Source: Hymenobacter cheonanensis (lineage in GTDB: Bacteria; Bacteroidota; Bacteroidia; Cytophagales; Hymenobacteraceae). Taken from it: a DNA stretch of 64,000 nt. The translations under genes were made by a program, and so were the position numbers. Below, piece by piece: positions 61,756-64,000 of this stretch (within the stretch, counting starts at the first letter, position 1; each line of letters starts with the position of its first letter). The notes below the pieces were generated by a model. That model was not told the origin of the DNA. It worked only from the letters and a program-made list of their open reading frames with translations, and searched no databases. The stretch is from contig NZ_JAUQSW010000007.1 in NCBI RefSeq assembly GCF_030581075.1, positions 1 through 64,000 on the forward strand, in the 5' to 3' direction.

Positions 61756-62325
61756 ATGGACGACGTAACAGAAGATTATGCTGCTGCCATTCACGTCTGG
61801 GTTTGGTCGGGCTTTTACTCAGTCTCCGAAGTAGCTGATATGCTAGCTGAGCAATTGAAAGACGAAGCGGAGGAAGTCGACGAATTGCTGCTGAAGAGTT
61901 TGATAGCTCGGGAGTTTGCTACTAAGCAGCGAGCCGAAGCTACCTGGCCTGCCCCAACAGATTGTGACCGACTCGCCCAAGCCTTTGCTACTTTAGAGCG
62001 GCTGGGTATCATTTGCTTGCAAAATGCCGGGTATACAATGTCCGACGGCTTGGATAGCGTAGACGAAGTATTGGCCAAATACCCGTCGGAGCTAACAAAA
62101 GGTTATTGCTTTTATCATGGCCAAGACTTGGAGCGGGCCGTGAATGGCATGGGGCTGTGGCTAGCCTTCAGTAGCCTTGATAATGAAGCGGATACCAAGA
62201 GGGTGATAGGCCAGCAAGTGCAGGATACTATGCAGAAAGTTGGTTTAGTTGTTGAATGGAACGGCGACCCGGAGTCACGGATTCAACTGCCACAAATTGA
62301 CTGGCAGCGCCGATATGCAATGTAA
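61756..62325 (+). CDS. DUF6891 domain protein
   Basis: This 189-residue protein has HVWVWSGFYSVSEVADMLAE and CDRLAQAFATLERLGIICLQ followed by GYCFYHGQDLERAVNGMGLW, which fit DUF6891. The function is unknown. The base composition is lower in GC than that of its neighbours, suggesting recent transfer. The ATG at 61756 is chosen since the frame upstream is antisense to wbqC. It is 10 bases before the next gene, so they may be co-transcribed. Confidence 0.7.
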   Translation: MDDVTEDYAAAIHVWVWSGFYSVSEVADMLAEQLKDEAEEVDELLLKSLIAREFATKQRAEATWPAPTDCDRLAQAFATLERLGIICLQNAGYTMSDGLDSVDEVLAKYPSELTKGYCFYHGQDLERAVNGMGLWLAFSSLDNEADTKRVIGQQVQDTMQKVGLVVEWNGDPESRIQLPQIDWQRRYAM

Positions 62326-62335
62326 ACTAGTAAGA

Positions 62336-63202
62336 ATGAAAAATTTGCTTTTTCCGCTGTTTTTTGCAGTAACCACCGCCCAGGCCGGCCCGCCGCAACT
62401 CATTTTGCAAGTGGCCAAATTCCGCAACCTCGACCAGGTGCAGAAGGGTGGCGAGGTGGAGATTTCCGTGACGGTGCCCACCCAGCCGCTCACCTACCGG
62501 CAGCGGGCGCCCCGCTCGTTTCAGTCGTCGGCGGTGGTCGATTTAGATATTCTGAAAGCCGATGGCACAGCGGCCTGGCACGAAACCGTGACGCTGAAGC
62601 CGCCCGTGCTCAGCGATACCACCATTGCCATCAAAAACCCACTTAGCTTCCTCAAGCGCGTGGCCCTGCCCGATGGCACTTACACGCTGCGCGGCCGCAT
62701 CCGCGACCAGTACAAGAGTGCCAACGGCGAAACTACTGTGGAGCAGCCCCTGGTGCTGGCGGCCCCCACCGGGCCGGCGTTCAGCGATTTAGTATTTCTG
62801 GCCAAGCCCGCGGCCAAGGCCAGCGCCGAAAGCGTCTTCAACCGTGGGGGCTACCTGCTCACGCGGGCGGCGGGCGGCTACTACGGCCGGGGTGCCGATA
62901 ACGTCTTCTTCTACACCGAGTTGAATGCGGTGCCCGCCGGCCGCTCGGTGCGCCTGCACTACCACCTGGCCGCCGACGATGGCACCGCCGCCGATGCCGA
63001 CGCGCCGCTCGTGACCACCCAGGGCGGCCGGCCCACGCCCATTGTGGGCCAGCTGCCGCTGGGCCCTATTCCGGCCGGGCATTTTACGCTTACCATTGAG
63101 GCCCGCGACGCGGCCACCAAAAAAGTAGTAGCCACCCAGCGCCAAACCGGCGAGCGTAGCCTCACCGACTATGCCCCCGCCGGGGCCGCCGTGCCCCGAT
63201 GA
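62336..63202 (+). CDS. exported protein of unknown function
   Basis: This 288-residue protein starts with a signal peptide (MKNLLFPLFFAVTTAQAG). Two beta-rich parts, about 25-130 and 155-280, resemble immunoglobulin-like folds (DGTYTLRGRIRDQYKSANGE, AGHFTLTIEARDAATKKVVA). I do not recognise a named family. Its stop overlaps the start of the lipid A acyltransferase gene (ATGA), so the two are translationally coupled and may both serve the cell envelope. Confidence 0.7.
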   Translation: MKNLLFPLFFAVTTAQAGPPQLILQVAKFRNLDQVQKGGEVEISVTVPTQPLTYRQRAPRSFQSSAVVDLDILKADGTAAWHETVTLKPPVLSDTTIAIKNPLSFLKRVALPDGTYTLRGRIRDQYKSANGETTVEQPLVLAAPTGPAFSDLVFLAKPAAKASAESVFNRGGYLLTRAAGGYYGRGADNVFFYTELNAVPAGRSVRLHYHLAADDGTAADADAPLVTTQGGRPTPIVGQLPLGPIPAGHFTLTIEARDAATKKVVATQRQTGERSLTDYAPAGAAVPR

Positions 63203-64000
63203 GCCAGCCCGCTGCCCTGCCCTGGTACTACCGCCTGCTTACGGCCCTGCTGCTGGGGCTAGCCCACCTGCCTCTCACGGTACTGCACGGCTTTGCCCGG
63301 CTCATCTACTGGCTGCTGGCCTACGTGGTGCACTACCGCGAAAAAGTGGTGCTCGATAACCTGCGCCACGCTTTCCCGGCTAAGACGGAGGCCGAAATAC
63401 GCCGCATTACCCGGCAGTTTTACTGGCACTTCGCGCAGGTAATGGTCGAGATTCTGAAGCTGGCCAGCATCAGCGCCGAGGAACTGAAGCGCCGTATGCG
63501 CTTCAGCAACCCCGAAGTGCTCGGTGCCCCCCTGGCCGCTGGCCGGCAGGTGCTGGTGCTGGGCTCGCACATGGGCAACTGGGAGTGGATACTCGGCGGC
63601 GCGGCCCTGCTATTTCCGGGGCAGATAACGGGCGTGTATAAGCTGCTGAACAATAAGTTTTTCGAGCAGTTTACGCTGCGCCTGCGCACCCGGCTAGGGG
63701 CGGGCGCGGTGCCTATGCTCGGCACGTTCCGGCACTTGGTGCGCTACCGGGGCCAGGGCCAGGAGCTGAGCCTGCTCATCGACCAGGCGGCCGGCCCCGA
63801 CGACCGCCCGTACTGGACTGACTTTCTCAACCGCGAAGCCGGCTTTTACACCAGCGCCGACCGGCTGGCCGTGCAGTTCGACTGCGACGTGCTGTACGTG
63901 GGCGTTCGGCGGGTGCGGCGCGGCTACTACGAGGCGCGCTTTGTGCAGCTGCCGCAGGGCGAGGAAATCAGCGCGGGTGCCAAGTCGCTGGATGCGCTGG
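63199..64000 (+). CDS. lipid A biosynthesis acyltransferase (partial)
   Basis: The first 267 residues are in the window. The N-terminal helix YYRLLTALLLGLAHLP is followed by LDNLRHAFPAKTEAEIRRIT, and the catalytic H-x4-E sits in VLGSHMGNWEWILGG. The LpxL/HtrB group adds secondary acyl chains to lipid A. The gene runs off the right edge. Its ATG at 63199 overlaps the previous stop codon. Confidence 0.88.
   Translation, partial: MSQPAALPWYYRLLTALLLGLAHLPLTVLHGFARLIYWLLAYVVHYREKVVLDNLRHAFPAKTEAEIRRITRQFYWHFAQVMVEILKLASISAEELKRRMRFSNPEVLGAPLAAGRQVLVLGSHMGNWEWILGGAALLFPGQITGVYKLLNNKFFEQFTLRLRTRLGAGAVPMLGTFRHLVRYRGQGQELSLLIDQAAGPDDRPYWTDFLNREAGFYTSADRLAVQFDCDVLYVGVRRVRRGYYEARFVQLPQGEEISAGAKSLDAL

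Noticed and set aside
1-64000. tRNA genes
   Set aside because: I looked for GGTTCGAATCC-type T-loops followed by an acceptor stem and found none outside coding or IS sequence.

Overview
The window looks like chromosome from a high-GC member of Bacteroidetes, most likely Hymenobacter or a close relative in the Cytophagales. The main reasons are promoter boxes of the TAnnTTTG type instead of TATAAT, two large secreted proteins with type IX secretion (T9SS) C-terminal domains, TonB-dependent receptors with carboxypeptidase-like plug extensions, a PID-CTERM-type small protein, an N-domain/UVR ClpC, and a high-GC code with frequent CTAG-containing words. This is inference from protein families and signals; no database search was possible.

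Layout. Positions 1-2600 are the 3' end of a 5S rRNA gene with its terminator, followed by a graveyard of broken IS5- and IS3-family elements. Positions 2697-14270 hold a sulfate-assimilation locus read on the minus strand: APS reductase (cysH), ATP sulfurylase (cysD, cysN), sulfite reductase (cysJ, cysI), a TonB-dependent receptor, and a siroheme-synthase/TauE fusion. It starts from a Bacteroidetes-type promoter with a palindrome between its boxes, followed by a SAM-I riboswitch. A second control point seems to sit inside the locus: a small poly-cysteine reading frame that overlaps the start of the TonB receptor. After a P5C dehydrogenase (14.5-16.2 kb), positions 16.4-27 kb carry a secreted-protein cluster: a PID-CTERM protein, a 2166-residue T9SS adhesin with Ig-like domains and a SUEL-type lectin-like module, a formyltransferase, three MdpB-type tail-collar proteins, a fourth collar protein with a twin-arginine-like leader, and an 86-residue unknown. 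No phage structural or lysogeny genes accompany it.

Positions 27.6-34.5 kb hold a HAD nucleotidase, a thioredoxin-like ferredoxin, an ArsR regulator, NDH-2, and the complex I subunits nuoM and nuoN, which stand apart from any other nuo gene. Positions 34.7-38.1 kb form a tRNA wobble-modification group (mnmH, VOC protein, selD, GluQ-RS-like). Positions 38.3-41.1 kb contain two similar divergent HxlR-regulator/SDR pairs, each with a palindromic operator candidate.

Positions 41.7-64 kb are mostly single genes: an M43 metalloprotease with T9SS domain, endonuclease V, two DUF1990-type genes, an alcohol dehydrogenase, an M28 peptidase, a potassium channel, a PolB-like 3'-5' exonuclease, a membrane-bound AraC-type regulator, an outer-membrane receptor, ClpC, WbqC-family and DUF6891 proteins, and a lipid A acyltransferase that runs off the end. 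Intergenic spaces carry two kinds of repeats that recur as inverted pairs. No tRNA gene, CRISPR array or integrase was seen.
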